Assembly: GCA_013399875.1 (NCBI GenBank)
Contig: VXAZ01018984.1
Span: 3,044,935 to 3,108,934, forward strand
Source: Gymnorhina tibicen
Taxonomy: Eukaryota; Chordata; Aves; Passeriformes; Artamidae
Direction of reading: 5' to 3'
DNA: 64,000 nucleotides
Below, piece by piece: positions 22,989 to 36,357 of this stretch. A program made the translations under genes and the position numbers. The notes beneath the pieces were generated by a model, which did not search any database, was not told the origin of the DNA, and worked only from the letters and a program-made list of their open reading frames with translations. How positions within the stretch are numbered: the first letter of the stretch is position 1; each line of letters begins with the position of its first letter.

Positions 22989-25900
22989 AAGAAAAAAACA
23001 TTGTTCATTATACTGACATCAGCATTAACACTCCCAGCTATATGCAAATAGGTGGAACAGCTTCTTGTGCACTGATTAGCCTGTCAAATATTAAATTCCT
23101 AGAGTGATACTCCTGCGTGGAGGAAAGGATAGTTTTTGGAGCCTGAGAGAGAATGGGTATGATGGAGGTGCAGAAGACTGTGACAGAAGAAAAAGAGGAG
23201 AAAAACTGGGCATTCTTGTTTATCTCCCATTTCAACATCAGAAGAAACATCAAGGGGAAAAAAATTAAGCTAAAGAAAATAAAATTAACTAGGTGAACTC
23301 GTGGCTTCTGAGATATCAAAAGATATCTGAAGCCCATGTTCTACTAGGATTTTAAATAGGTATTTCTGTGCACAAGGGGGCCATTCAAAGTAATATTAGA
23401 TAGGGTAAAAATAATTTTTTAAAAAATAAGCATTCATACCTAAGTCCCTCACTTAGCCCTGACTGGGCTTACATTTCCCCCTCCCATTTTGGCAAGCATC
23501 TTGTTAATGGTCCATTACAGGGTTTCTTGCATTTTTCTTTGAAACAGAGTAATACAGTACAGGCCCACTGGTTTGTTTCAGCGTAGCACTTTCTCTGCTT
23601 GGTCTTAATTACTACCATGATTATTTAAACATCCACACACGAGAACTGGTTCCCCAAAGATGTTAAGGACAGAAAGAATGTGTAGATGCTTCTTTAGCGT
23701 AGCACCAAGTCCTGATTTCCAAAGCATTTCTGAGAATCAGACTGAAGGCCCTGTATTATTTAAGGGCTTTGAAACATGTTTTGACACCTTTGGTACAGCG
23801 TATTTGAAACCCTTTCAGTTTTACTGTTTACATATTTCCACAGCTGTCTTTTAAATATAATGCATTATTTTTTTGACCTGTAAGGAATTCCACTTCTGTA
23901 GTAATGAGTGTATTACATATGATCTGGTTAGAAAGTTTCTACACTTAAAAAATTATATGCCATATTCACACGCAATGCTATTTGGGAAATGGTTCTAGAA
24001 AATTATATGATTTTCAGTGGAGACTTGTTCAGATTTAAAGTAAAAAGATCTGTCTTCTAATTCCTACATCTGGAAAAAAAAAATCTATACTTGAAATTAT
24101 TTCTGTATAGCCAACTGCAAAGAAGGCAACATTCTTTATCTGTCACTGTTTAAAGCCCATTTATTTCAAGTTACTTTAAATGGGAGGCTTCTCTTTTTCT
24201 TGCTCAAACACAAGTACAGTACAGAGTTTAGCAGGAAGCATAACCTCAGGCTCCTGGAGCATCTCTTGGAAAAGAGCTCCAGTGGCACATCTTTAGCAAA
24301 GAATGACCTTGTAAGTCACAAAGGTATTTTATTTGGGAAGATAATGATTTATTTTATTAATAGATGTGAAGTATTTATCTGTGATAGTGCTAGAATATAT
24401 GGTTCTTTCTGCATGCAATTAGGAAGGTAGAAGTCACACTTTTTGGTACCCAGCTGAGCATGGCTGGTCACTTTCATGATTTCAAGTTTTCTACCGCTCT
24501 CGGTACTTGTGAATATAACCTTGCCTTTTATTCTACCATCAGTCAATAACTTGCACTCATCAGCCTTGGATAATATTTATTAATGGTGGGGTGGAGTAGA
24601 AACAAAGATGGAAAAAATTCTGGTTGGCAGGGTGCCTTAGGAGAAGAGGAATACAAATGCAGCTGCAGCGGAATCCTCGTGTGTGAGAATCGCTGGCTTT
24701 CCTTAGCTGTGCTCTGGGAAAAGCCACACTTCGTTCTCAGGATTCGAGTGCTGCTCTGGGACCAGCATGTATCGAGAGAAAGCCTCTGCCCCACAGCGCT
24801 CACACTTTGCATTCTTAGGGCTTGGAAGGGCTGGAAATGTTCAGGCTCAGAGCAAGTTGAAGTGAATCTCACAAAGATAACGTAAGTTCTGAAACTGACT
24901 GCTGGGACTCGATCTCTCCCGCACTTGGACAGGACCATGATTTTGTTTATATAACCAGTGCTTCGCTGTGTCTCCTGACGTGGAAAATGGAGGGGAATAG
25001 ATGGAGCCACACTCTGGGCTGGAGAGAATTTTTTTCCATGTATCCCTCAATCTATAAAACTCTAAAGGGTACAGCTTGATTACTCTTACAGTAAGCACTA
25101 TTTGGTCCGCAGAAAGTCAGCCAAAAATGTAGCTGATAATGACTATTTATATGGTCTGTACAATTCTAGTTATCTTAAAGAGCTGTTCATATATACAGTA
25201 CAGTACAGTATATCTTGCTTGTTAAAACAGGCTTTCATGAAGCTGTATAACAACTCTAAATGTATGGAACATGGAGGAAAAGTTGTACTGGGGGCTGGGG
25301 CCTCGCTGGATCCCTTCACTGACGTGTGCAGTGAGCTGGGAATTCTTGACTGTGCAATGTGTAAAATAATTTTTGCTGTCTTACCATAGCTAGTAGAAGA
25401 AAGCAGCCTCTACTGTTAGTTTAGAGGCATATAAATGTCCAACATGCTTTAACAGATTAAAACTCATCCTGGCATAGCTCAGGACTTCATGCATTCTTTA
25501 GTGCATCTCTTCACAGCTCCACTAAACACACAGAGTGATTTAGTTGCTGTATGTGCTATCTGTAACTCAGATGTGCATAAATCAACGCAAATGGAGGGCC
25601 AAAGTCAGCAGTAAAACAATGGTACTGAACAGAAAACAATTCCTCCACCAGGCTTTTGACACAATATCAAAAATCTCTACTTCCCCACTTAAGTGAGGAA
25701 AAAAAAAGCCAGACAAAATTCCTGGATGTTCAGATTCAAACAAGAGAAGCTGCTGTAGAAATCCTGATACAAAATACATGGAATGTTATGCTTCAATTAC
25801 CTGCACATAAGATATTAGGTATTAGAATGATGCTTAAATATATCACCAACATTTGTGCATTAATTGTTGAGGTTTTTTTCCTTTATAAGGGAAAATGTCA

Positions 25901-28900
25901 AAAAAAATTATTTTGTTTCACTCCTTGTCATAGCCTAAATTTACTACTTGTCATAGAATAAATATAGCATCTCTTCAGGTACAGCTTCTAAAATTAAAAA
26001 GTATACCTTTAGTCCTGGGAGAGATGCCAAAAGCTCGTTACTTGTCTCCAGATTTACTACATGGGAATAATGTGGAAAAAACCCACGGCTTTTAAGATTT
26101 AAACTCAGCAGCATATCAAATTTATTCTTATATGGTATACTTGTTCATGACCTCTAGTCTTAAGAAATTCTGTCATGTTTGAAAACTAGTCCCTAGTGAA
26201 GCCTGTATCAATGTTAATAGCTAAGAGGTCAATGCAACTGCTAAACAGTTTGTATTACTGTCAGGGTGGTCATGAAAACAACACCTGCTGCATGAGCACT
26301 TGGCAGCTGGGTCAACAGGCACTGTGGGAATTTATCAATTTAGGGGGCCACTTGCATAACACTTTGACTGATGAATTGGGAAAGACTGGCTTACTGGGCT
26401 AAAGCTGCTCTATTATGTGTGACTTTCTTTAGGATGGCAGAGGCTTCCTGCAGGCTCCAGAAAATAAGCAAAAGATAAACTGAGCTGGTTTTTTTTTCCT
26501 TATAAAGCGATAAAAAGTGAGAACTCCTTAATAGCCAATGCTAGAAAGACTTTAAGAAAAGGGGAAAAAAAATACGAAACCAAAACAAAAACTTTTACAG
26601 TCAGTGAGCTGTGATGTGATTGAAAAAAATCCTTAGGTTTTTCCATCGTGGTTACAAAGGAGTTTTTGTGAAGTACTTCTGTAAAGTGAAACTCTCTAGA
26701 CTGGTATTCGCAAAAAGCTCTAATTTCTCTTTAGTGTCTCTTGTGGGAATAGTAACTGCATGTGGGTAGGTAAATGAGATAAGAATTTTGCATGCTCTGG
26801 CTAAACTAAACATAATTAGACATTAATTCTGGCTTTCCATTCCCTCAAATGACTTAAGGGATAGTAACTTCTTGAACAGAAAGAAATCATATGGCCCACC
26901 TGGGTTGGTGAGGGCATTCACCAACAAAACTGGCTCCTTCTACAGAGAGTTTCCAGTAGGAGCTTCGGAGTTAATCTATAACCCATCGGAACTGAGTATC
27001 TTGATGCAGATTACTCTAAAACTGTGTGTTTCCATTTCCATAGTAATTAAAGTGTCAAACGGGGCTACACTTCCATAAATGCTTTTCTTCTGTCGTACCA
27101 CCGAACACTCCTGACTCATACTAAAAAATCAAATACTAATGGTTTTCTAAAGAGCCTGAACAACGTCAAAGTGAGGCATGACCTAGATACCGTCCCTTTG
27201 TGTTTGAAATCGGTCTGCTTGGAAATGATCTCCGACAGCGGAAATCCCGGAAGGTGATGATGGAAAGGATGATAAGTGGAATTATATACTCTGGAGGGGC
27301 ATGAAAGAGGAGTGAGATGGTTTGAATCAAGTTCAAGTTTCAATCCAACGGGAAGCAGCTATTCCGGCCGTTGATACGAAACACATTGAAATCCAGATCT
27401 ATAAGGTGTTACAAGGAGAGGAAGAGGAAATCTTCTTCTGTGTGCAGGAACACGTACTCAGGCTCTGCCCTCTTTCATAAAAATCACCTGCTGGTTTCAG
27501 TGAGCCATCCTGGTCAAAACAATTACTCGCCCCCTTTGGAATCACCGTATCGATGGTGGCAAACTCTTAAAGCTTCACACTTAAAACTTCACAAGAAATA
27601 CAGAACATCTTTTAAATGGAAAACTTCTGCATTGCCTGTCATTTTGAGAACTCTTTTCTGAACATCTTTCCTTTTATCTGTAGTTTCCTTAGAAATTAAT
27701 GGGATCATATTATAAGTACTCTAAAAGAAGACTTACAAAGACACTTTATGGCTGTTCTCCCACTATCCAAAGTTTATTTTCTTACTTCTTGGTCTAGTAA
27801 TAATGTTTAAATTACAGACTGCATGGACCTATCAACAGATCTTACTTATTTAAATATTCATTTTCACAGTTGATTTTCTCCTCTCATCATGCTAGAAAAA
27901 TGATTACTTTTTCTTTTCTAATGGGGTTTGTCTCCTATTTTCTCTGTTATCAACTAACTCGAATCTTTGGACCTCTATACGTTTTCGACATCACTGTTTA
28001 CTTAGTTATTTTTTCTTTTGAATTCATCAATACTTTTGTGATTGATATTAGTATGTATTTTTAGAAACAGAAAACACGACAGAAAAGTTATGAAACAGAA
28101 AGTAGAAAACTAGAAAATTAAAAAGGTTTTGGTTTTTGGCCACAAAAACAATTTATAAAATGCTAGTATTTGCACTGACCTTCAGGATAGCTGACTGACC
28201 CTACCTTTTAGTTGAGAAGAATGTTAAGACTTTCTCCCTATATTTTCTCATTGGTGGAAAATATAAGTAGAGATAACAGGTTTTTTGGTAATTATTAAAC
28301 AATGGATATATTTTTCAGGGACAGTTTTAACTTAAGAACTTCTCTTAACTGCCAGTTTAACTAATGTGCCCAATGTTGGTTTTACGTGCTTGTAATTTTT
28401 AATGTTTCCCACATCTCCTGCATCCTCAAAGCTAAACATGCTATTGGCTATACTCGTCTCTCCGTGGGATTTTTGGTAATATGTAGTATCTCTATATTTT
28501 GCAGCACCTCACGTACTTATGGCTTTTTTTTTTAATGACTTCATTGTCTATGAGCTCTCAAGCCCTAATGTATCATTATAACAACCTTTTTACAAAGGGA
28601 AGGATTACTTCACTCGGTGCTTTCAGTGGGAGTCTAGTTATTGGCATGAAGTATTTGGAAGAACTGAACAAAAGTCTTACTGTGGCACCTGGAATGCTGT
28701 ATTTCAAACTGCTTTGATGGTTGTGGGATTCAGAACCTCCGTGTTGATCCCGTTCATCAATTTGTCATATATCACCTCAGTTTAACACTTCATTTCTGTT
28801 ACATTTGAAGGATTGTTTTAGGCACTTTCCCATTGCTGAGTATTGAAGACTAATGCAAAGAGTTCTCTGGATTACTCTCATCTTCTGATCTCCTAATGTT

Positions 28901-29040
28901 TTAGCCTGCCCACTTAATTTGATTATTTTTCTATATCCAACTAATAGATTTCTGTCTTAAGCTACATTTGATACAAGAAAAATAGGAGACATGGTTATGT
29001 TTGAGAACAACTTTGATTATGCAGTAGTTTTCTACAAGAC

Positions 29041-29291
29041 AAGAGGACATGGCCTCAAGCTGTGCCAGGGGATGTTCAGGTTGGACATCAGGAAGAATTT
29101 TTCACTGAAAGGGTTTTTAAGCATTGCCATGGTGTGTCCAGGGAAGTGGTGGAGTCACCATCCCTGGAGATTCAAGAAACACCTGGACATAGCACTCAGT
29201 GCTATGGTTTAGTTGACAAGGTAGTGATCTGTCAAAGGTTGGACTTGATGATCTTGGAGGTCTTTTCTAACCTTAATGTTTCTGTGATTCT
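29041..29291 (+). mobile_element. CR1 LINE fragment (3' end) in HHIP intron 11
   Basis: Signature blocks in order are GGCCTCAAGCTGTGCCAGGG, AGGTTGGACATCAGGAAGAA, TTTTTCACTGAAAGGG, GGTGGAGTCACCATCCCTGG and GGTTGGACTTGATGATCTTG, ending in TTTCTGTGATTCT. It belongs to a different CR1 subfamily from the copies at 421 and 1577, because the tail is GAGGTCTTTTCTAACCTTAA. Orientation is antisense to HHIP. Confidence 0.9.
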
Positions 29292-32002
29292 AAAAAGATC
29301 AAAAGAAATCAAATCCTGCACCTTCATGTAATGTTTATTTTTTTAAATAAAAGAATAATTTTGTAAGTTTGCAGCAGCGTACAAATGAGCGCCTGCAGAA
29401 GAAGAATGGGTTTGCATGGAATTATTGATTTCCAGCAAGGAGCTACTGCAAGAAATTATAATTTTGGTTTTTATACCGCCCCAGGCATGGAAGATTCTCT
29501 TTGCAAATTAACAGGTCTGCCAGGGGCCACCTCTCACAGGGCTTTTTTAATAAGTAATGAATTTCTAAGACATGACAAATCAATAGTTTGATGATTTTAC
29601 TTTTACCTGCTACTCATAGTCCACCTGTAGCATCTTTACTTTGTGTTCTAGAAAGCTTAGTATGGTAGGGTTTATGTGTATATTTGCTGTATTGGTATGG
29701 TGCACACCACGAGGAGAAGCAACAAAATATTAATGTGGAAAAGAATATTATCTTGTAAATAACAATATTTTGTTACTAAAATTTTACATGAACATTTGCC
29801 AAAGCCATGGAATATTTAAGTTGTTTACAGGGGTGGTATGAACTTAGCATGGAGTGGTAAATAGAGCTGCAATGCTCTTTTGTGGAAGTCACTCATTATC
29901 TTTCCCTTAAAATATGCAATGGTGTGAGACTGAAAAGCAACAAAACTCAAAACTTTGCCTGAATGAAAATTATCCCATGTTTCTGAGAAGCATTACCAAA
30001 AACGATACCCCTTGGCACAGTCTGTTTAATTTCAACTGTGTGCCAATTTACAAAAGTATTTTATAGTTTTCTGGTTACTTTCACCAGTAACCAAACACAG
30101 TCTTGACCCTTTTCCATGCATGAAAACAGCCAACCGTGAGTGCAGCAATGGGAGGTCTGGCCTTTCAGGTATGTCAGCTGAAGACCACCCTACTGGAAGA
30201 GGTAAAAGAACAAAAAGCTGAGGTCAAACAAGGCAGCCCCATGTAATTAGATACTAATAGTGGATTTAGGGTGTAAAATTCACTTAAAACCATACACCAA
30301 CAGACTAAACAATCCCAGGAAGAATGGCAAGTTTTGTTCTAAAAAAATGTTTTCAATACCAGAAAGCATAAATAAAACATACATATTAACCTTGACTGAC
30401 AGACTGCACTAACCTGCAGTAACATCTGCTTCCAAATTATTTGCTGTAGTTTTGGGACAGTGCAATTATAAAACACTGAAACTCCACTACCACTGAGACT
30501 CTACTGTAACTTATAGTACAGCGTGCATCCAGTGTCATGATTTTCTTGTATTCACTTGTTATCCTAGTAACAATGTTTAGAATTTAAGTTTGACAAGAGA
30601 ATAAATTCCTCTCTTAACAGCAAAGCCAAAATTGGAAGTCTAACTGTATTTGATACTCATGGAGGAACATGCTGAAGTAGGTGCTGAACAAATAGGCAGC
30701 TGCTTTTGCAGGGTGTGATGGGGTCAAAGTAATTAGACGACAAACTTAATTTCTGCTGGCTGTCTCATTTTGTGTTGATTTCTGATACTTCTGCAGAATG
30801 GATGTGCTACTTTTACATGTCAGAAGTTGGCCTGATAGAGCAGCAAGATCCATCATGAAGAAAATGGTATTCCCCCAGCTAAAGTGAGTACCTGCTAGTC
30901 ATCAGCTCTTATTGCTGCTGGGGCCCTGGGTCATGTTGGGAACTGGCTTTTTGCAGTCCTTCCAGATTCCTGAGTATTTTCATAGCTCCAGCTGCTCTGC
31001 AAAGATCACGCCTTGAGGAACTTTGGTTTGATAATTTTCATTTATCCTCATTTTACAACTGGTAAATTAGTCTAAATAATTAGACCAATCCTATTAATTC
31101 CACGTCTTGTAAATCACTTGAGTGGGATTTATAAGCCCTTTGGAAGCAGTTCTTTAAGAACTGTTAAAGAATTTCATGTATTTCTGGCACAGAGTCCAAG
31201 GACACAGGATTTCCCTCCTTGGTGCTCCAAGCCTGCCCAGGGAGAGACAGGTAATGGAAGGAGTATGGAAGGATGTTGGATACCAGTAAGCAGTGACAAA
31301 CTCACACCCACTGAGAATTGAGTCCTCTCTACTGTTCCCCACTGGTGGTCTCTCCTGTACAACAGAAGAGATATTTGGGAAAGACTGAACAAGTCCCTTA
31401 GAGCTTACTTATGCCAAAACTGACACTGGCTAGGACTGCCAAGTTGCTTTTCAGTACACAGAACAGGTAATGTCACACAGTGCTGATCTTTGAAGCCAGC
31501 TCCTGTTGTGCACTGTCCTGTCACAGTAGCAGGTGAGGAAGCAGCAGCACTGGGGAAAATTCCAGCATCTGCCTTCCACTGATGTTGTGTAACTTCTGTG
31601 GTACTTACAAATCATTTGGCTTCAGAACCACCAGGAGCATCTTTAGCAGTCCATATGGTTCCACATTAAGTATGTCTACATCTCTATGAAAACATACTAA
31701 CAATATACATCTAGGTGGGAAAGTGGACAGCTTTCAGCACAATGTCCAAGTGTAAAAATTCCCAGAAGTCAGTGCTGGTTACCCCTCTGTTGTTCTGACA
31801 TTCACTTCCTCTGAGACACTGAATCAATTCTGCCAGTTGCTGCTGGAACATTTGCTTTTAGGGAGCCCCCTGCATTGAGAATTTTCCTTTTTATTGTATG
31901 TCAGTATTGCATAATTCAGCCACATGGAGAGAACTGCAGTTACCTTCTGGTTTTTAACCTGCAGAAAGAAAGTCTGATCTTACAGAGAAATGCAATGCTC
32001 AC

Positions 32003-32084
32003 CTTTTTGGGTCAACAATCTTGTAGAGTTTTCCACTGTGAGGCTGTGTCATACTTTTACTGCTTGATAATATGTAAATCTCAC
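32003..32084 (-). CDS. HHIP: HHIP exon 11 (end of propeller; residues 561-586)
   Basis: At 82 bp this is the shortest HHIP coding exon in the window. The acceptor is TTACAG|GTGAGATTTAC and the donor AAAAAG|GTGAGCAT. It encodes EIYILSSSKSMTQPHSGKLY followed by KIVDPK, closing the propeller with the S-S-S-K-S-M and G-K-L-Y-K-I-V-D-P motifs. Changes from human are Ile for Val562, Pro for Thr574 and Ser for Asn576, from memory. The exon keeps phase with both neighbours. Confidence 0.96.
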
Positions 32085-32679
32085 CTGTAAGGGAAACCAG
32101 TGCAATAAATTAGTTCTCCTTTCCTAAGATGTCAGATAAATGACTTTTGTGATCTAGTTGTATTTGCCAAATGAAATTCAAAAAAACTTCAGAAGAAACA
32201 CTGAAATAGACAACAGAATCATTTGCTATTTGAAAATTTATATAAGCATTTTCCCCAAATTGATGCTAAAATGTGAAAAATATTCTATAACAAGAGCTTT
32301 TTCTTTCATGTAGTATAGAATTGGTTACAAAAATTAAATGGGTGAGGAAGGGAGAAGAGGGGGATCAGTCTTCTTGTGCAGTATCTTTGCCCCTTGATTC
32401 TGTAATGTTGGGAATAAAAGCAAGTATTTTATACATTGTGTCATAGTGAGTGACAGGATTCACAACATGTGAGACACAGTAAGGACTTTCGCCCCTTCCA
32501 ACAGCACATTCTCTTCTCAATTCTTCCTACAAGGCTGCTGAGGTGTAGCTGAGAGCAGTGTAGACAGCTGTGGCAAAGGACAGATAGCCTTCTTTTTAAA
32601 CATTTACTATAATTATGAATACTTCAGCAGGAATTACTGATAAGCCCTACGATTTAAGAACAATTCTTTTAGTATTTAC
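32085..32679 (-). other. HHIP intron 10
   Basis: A 595-bp intron between the donor GAATTAG|GTAAATAC and the acceptor CCTTACAG. I see no repeat or embedded gene in it. Confidence 0.92.
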
Positions 32680-32810
32680 CTAATTCATCTTCTCCAAATC
32701 CCAAGACAGGGCCTGAAAAGAAACCTCTACATGAGCCAGTGTTGCCAAGACAGAGGGGTTTTTCTTGCCACTGTTTGGTTGCAGGACTCTGTTGCAGCGT
32801 TAAAAAATTT
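32680..32810 (-). CDS. HHIP: HHIP exon 10 (propeller; residues 517-559)
   Basis: The acceptor is AATATAG|AAATTTTTTAACG, with a weak pyrimidine tract, and the donor GAATTAG|GTAAATAC. It encodes NFLTLQQSPATKQWQEKPLC, LGNTGSCRGFFSGPVLGFG and EDEL. Compared with human HHIP it has Ala for Val525, Asn-Thr for Thr-Ser, Phe for Tyr and Pro-Val for His-Ile near the GFGEDE motif, from memory. It is one of the more variable exons here. The phases fit exon 9 (Gly516) and exon 11 (Gly560). Confidence 0.96.
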
Positions 32811-33177
32811 CTATATTCAAAAACACATAAAAGAAATTGTTATATTACACTTTGAACACAGAGTTTTCACTGTCCACATAAGTAAGTAAACACTTGCTGC
32901 AAGTAGCTTCATAGATACATCTGTGCAGTTCCTTGTCTCGTGATTTCCTGTGCTTTTTTCCAAGGATTAGGTATGTTCTGTATGTCACCGTTCATCAGAA
33001 TGCTGTGCTATTTTATTCCCAAATCTAGAATCTAATCTGCGTTACCACGCTGCTAAACTGGCAAGGTGACACAATATACAAGATTGTTGGTGTGACTTTC
33101 TACAGGCAGCTGAGTGACTAAATACACCTTACACTTTACACACGTTGTTTTTTAAGAGTGAGCTGTACAAAACCTAC
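32811..33177 (-). other. HHIP intron 9
   Basis: A 367-bp intron, the shortest in the window, from AATGG|GTAGGTT to AATATAG. Nothing else is seen in it. Confidence 0.92.
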
Positions 33178-33301
33178 CCATTGCGGTCTCCAAACACGTA
33201 ACTTCCATAGAGCCTCTCCGACTGGCAGCCCCGATACACAAATCCACCAACCAGGGATCCACTGCTAAATGGTTTGAATTCTAGAAGTGAGGGCTCACTC
33301 T
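33178..33301 (-). CDS. HHIP: HHIP exon 9 (propeller; residues 476-515)
   Basis: The acceptor is TTTCAG|AGAGTGAGCCC and the donor AATGG|GTAGGTT. The first two bases complete Glu475 and the last two begin Gly516. It encodes SEPSLLEFKPFSSGSLVGG, FVYRGCQSERLYGSYVFG and DRN. The G-V-Y-R-G and Y-G-x-Y-V-F-G-D segment is characteristic of the last blades of the HHIP and quinoprotein-dehydrogenase-like propeller. Human has Asn-Gly-Pro where this bird has Ser-Gly-Ser (from memory). Confidence 0.97.
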
Positions 33302-35356
33302 CTGAAAAGGAACTACCATAGCATTAGATCATATGCATTTTCATGTTGATGCACATTTATGAAAGTGTTACTGCTTCAAGAAAAGAGATGAATTCCATTT
33401 AAAGATTCCTCAGAATTCAAAATGTGTTGCCAGAAATGAGACGTTAAAAAAAATCAGAAAATTACAGCAAAGTCTCTTTGTGAAACAATCCATTAGAGAT
33501 TTCAAAAGGAGAGGCTATAATTGCTTTCTTCCTTGCACAAGCTGGGAGAATAAAACTACATAAAGATTAGGCTGGACTTCCATTGAAATCAATGTAATTT
33601 AATTTCTACATGTCAATACAGTCTGCTGAATGGATCTCCTGAGCTTCAGGAATAAAATAACCCCTGTTCACTGTAGAGTCCAGTATCTAAGAGTAGGAAT
33701 TACAGTGATTTTTCAGTAGAACTTGTTTTGAAAGCTTTTCAATGGTTTGAGAAACTTTCCAAATCACAGTTTTAAATATGGTATGTGTGTTACATCGCAT
33801 AAAACACTACTCTTACTGTAGCTTCTTGTGGTAATTTATTTTATGCTGCTGTAGTAGTTGCAATTCCTATACATTTTTTTCCTTTTTTTTATTTCTCAAA
33901 ACCACAGAATTTGGTCCTATCAAATAATTCTTCAAGGAAGTTTCAGTGTACATGTTCCTACTCATGCACTCAAATACTGCTTAGGGTACAAGTAGGCTCC
34001 ATTTGACATGCTAGCTGCATAATTTTAAAAAAAGCCACAGCCAACAGACCATTTTTTTTAATAGGAAGTTTTTTTTTTTGGTCAGAGGGCTATCTGCAAT
34101 TCTTTGATAAATGCATTTCCCAGATTGTTCTACATGAGTTAGAGCTGAAATTTTATGGGGGAGAAAAGGATGGTGAACTCTTTTTATTGAAGCCATTGAC
34201 CCACAGCCTAGTATTAATATTGGCAAGCTGCTCTGGATAGACACAATATTGCTTAGTTTACACTCTGCAATAAGGATGCAGTCAAAATTCCATTGGAGCA
34301 GTGGTTAACCAAATATTATTCTTTGGTTTGGCTTTTACAAAACGGACACAGAAAATACATGCAATAAGCGAAGCAGTACAATTGCATTATGCTGTTGTGT
34401 ACTGTTGTGCCAGCCAGCACAGCTGCTTTGCTTTTAAGGGAAGTACAGGTGGGAGAACATAAGGATGTGAATTAGAAAGGGAAATGCTGCATTCCAGGAG
34501 AAAGGCCAGTTCTCGCTGCCTTTACACACCGTTGGCATTTATCACGTGTTACCATCAGGGATTTACAAGCTGCTAAATGGGCAGTCAAGGCAGGTGATAG
34601 CTCAGAGGAAGGGTCACCTGGCTTGCCTGAACTAGCAAGCGATCTTGGTGAGCATCAGAGTTAAACATCAAACTGAAATTGTGACTGACAACCGTACTGA
34701 TTCAGAGAGAACATGAAGCCCTTTAATATTTTAAAGTCCCTAATTGAGTATATTTATCTTTTTGTAATCTAATCTAAACTAGTCATTTATTATGAAGTAG
34801 TAGCATAGTGCCTTTTTCTAAGTTTTTTATTTTTAGTAACATTTAAACAGAGCTCAGTCATTTCCCTGTTTGGTTGTGGTCTGTTGTTGTCTATCTCACT
34901 TTTTCCATTATAAGAGGCACATTACATGAGGTTTCCATTCTCTGTCTTAAAAGGTTATTTGTGAAAGACTAAGAATACATTTTCATCATTTCCTGATATT
35001 CCAAAATATTCTCTTTATGAGCCAAAATATACAGCAACAGTGAGATCTTTGACAGACTAGCAACTGTCAAATTTGTTAAATCTTATTTACATGATATTCT
35101 ACACCAACAATAACAAAGTTGAGTCATTTCAGTTTGGTTTTGTCCTGCAGCTTTTATCCGCTTCTACATTGAGGTTTTCTCTTGAAAAGACAGAATTTTT
35201 CACTTCTATCTCTGATGAGTTGTCTCTCCTATGTATGCTGTAAGTTTCCTATCATGGCTATACAGTCCTTTATGTATTCTCTTCTGCTTTCTATTTATTA
35301 TTCCATGGACATAGAAACTGACTGTTGCCAGCAGCTTTAGCCTGGATAGAACTTAC
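33302..35356 (-). other. HHIP intron 8
   Basis: A 2,055-bp intron of AT-rich sequence with short T-runs near 33880 and 34070. No transposon or gene was recognised. Confidence 0.92.
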
Positions 35357-35478
35357 CATAGTCTTTACCCTTTATTATTTGTAAGATTCTTGCTGAAGAT
35401 CTGTTCTTTCCGTTTGAATCTGAACAAAGTATAGTTAAATTGATGTTTACATCTGTTGGGTGCCGGTCCACAGCACAA
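35357..35478 (-). CDS. HHIP: HHIP exon 8 (propeller; residues 435-474)
   Basis: The acceptor is TTACAG|TTGTGCTGTGG and the donor CTATG|GTAAGTTC. It encodes 40 full codons: CAVDRHPTDVNINLT, then ILCSDSNGKNRSSARILQII and KGKDY. Two N-glycosylation sequons, NLT and NRS, match the human sites Asn447 and Asn459. The only change from human that I see is Val for Ile444. The last base G starts Glu475, completed by AG from exon 9. Confidence 0.97.
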
Positions 35479-36357
35479 CTGTAAAACAACAAAAAAAGAG
35501 AAAATCCATGAGAAAGGTGAGTTTATAACATATAATTATCAATATGAAGCATTACATTTTAAAGTATTGTTTCTTTGTGGTACCTACTCATTTGAGGGAC
35601 CTATTTCATGCTGAGCCAAAATACCTGAGGAATGTGTTAGATTTATATAGAAGAAATAATACAACTTTCCCATTCCTACACCATTTCTATGTAATGTGAA
35701 GTAAAACTATTTTTGCCTAGTGATAAAATGTAGTCTCCTCTATAGCACCTGAAAAGAATAGTGCCTTAACCAAGCTAAATGAACTTATATGGTGTAGGAA
35801 TTTTGGACTGTTAAAAAGTCCAAGAATCAACTCCTTATCGGAACAACTTGACTTTCTGATTTCTTTCAAACCATGACTTTAAATGTCATTTCAGTATTAC
35901 CACCCACCTAATTTGCTGAATTATGTGTTGTTTAGTTAAAGCATTGTTCTCCTCCTTGCTATTGTTTAGATATCACCAGATGTTCTCATTTGTTTTCCAC
36001 GTGCCTTTTTTTCCCAGTCAAGATTCCCATCTCAGCTGTACTTTACCAAGTCTGTTTTAAGCTCTCTTCTTTCACAAAGGTAGTAATTTTATTATTTATT
36101 AAACTAAAAATCCTGTACTTTGTTTCTGTCATTTTGGTCTTGACTTGTAGTAGTTGTGCATGCTCTTCTCTTTTCCCCTTTGCCAATGTACATTTGTTTC
36201 TAACAGTGACATATGTGTGGAGGTGGAGGAGTGGAAGATTCAAAAAGTTCATGAGTGCTTTTATTATTGAAATATTGCCACCTGACTGTATAAAAAAAGT
36301 CTGGTTGAAAACAGTGTCTGCTCTAGAGTAATATCAGTTTAATTGAAACTTACTTAC
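35479..36357 (-). other. HHIP intron 7
   Basis: An 879-bp intron from the consensus donor GTAAGTAAG to the acceptor TTTTACAG. A plus-strand open frame at 35990-36331 runs through it with no family signature, and I treat that as chance. Confidence 0.92.

Larger units (their letters stand above)
21745..32002 (-). other. HHIP intron 11
   Basis: This 10,258-bp intron contains CR1 fragments at 22292-22530 and 29041-29291 and the (GAATA)n tract at 22914-22988. It also holds a CpG-dense unexplained patch at about 26960-27560 and a region open on both strands at 24543-25010. No further HHIP exon or other recognisable gene was seen. Confidence 0.9.

Noticed and set aside
22780..23001. Minus-strand frame of repeated Phe-Tyr-Ser-Ile-Leu
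   Set aside because: It is the translation of the (GAATA)n microsatellite.
33178..33185. Apparent phase clash between HHIP exons 9 and 10
   Set aside because: On re-reading, the donor is AATGG|GTAGG, which restores Gly516 and the frame; there is no real anomaly.
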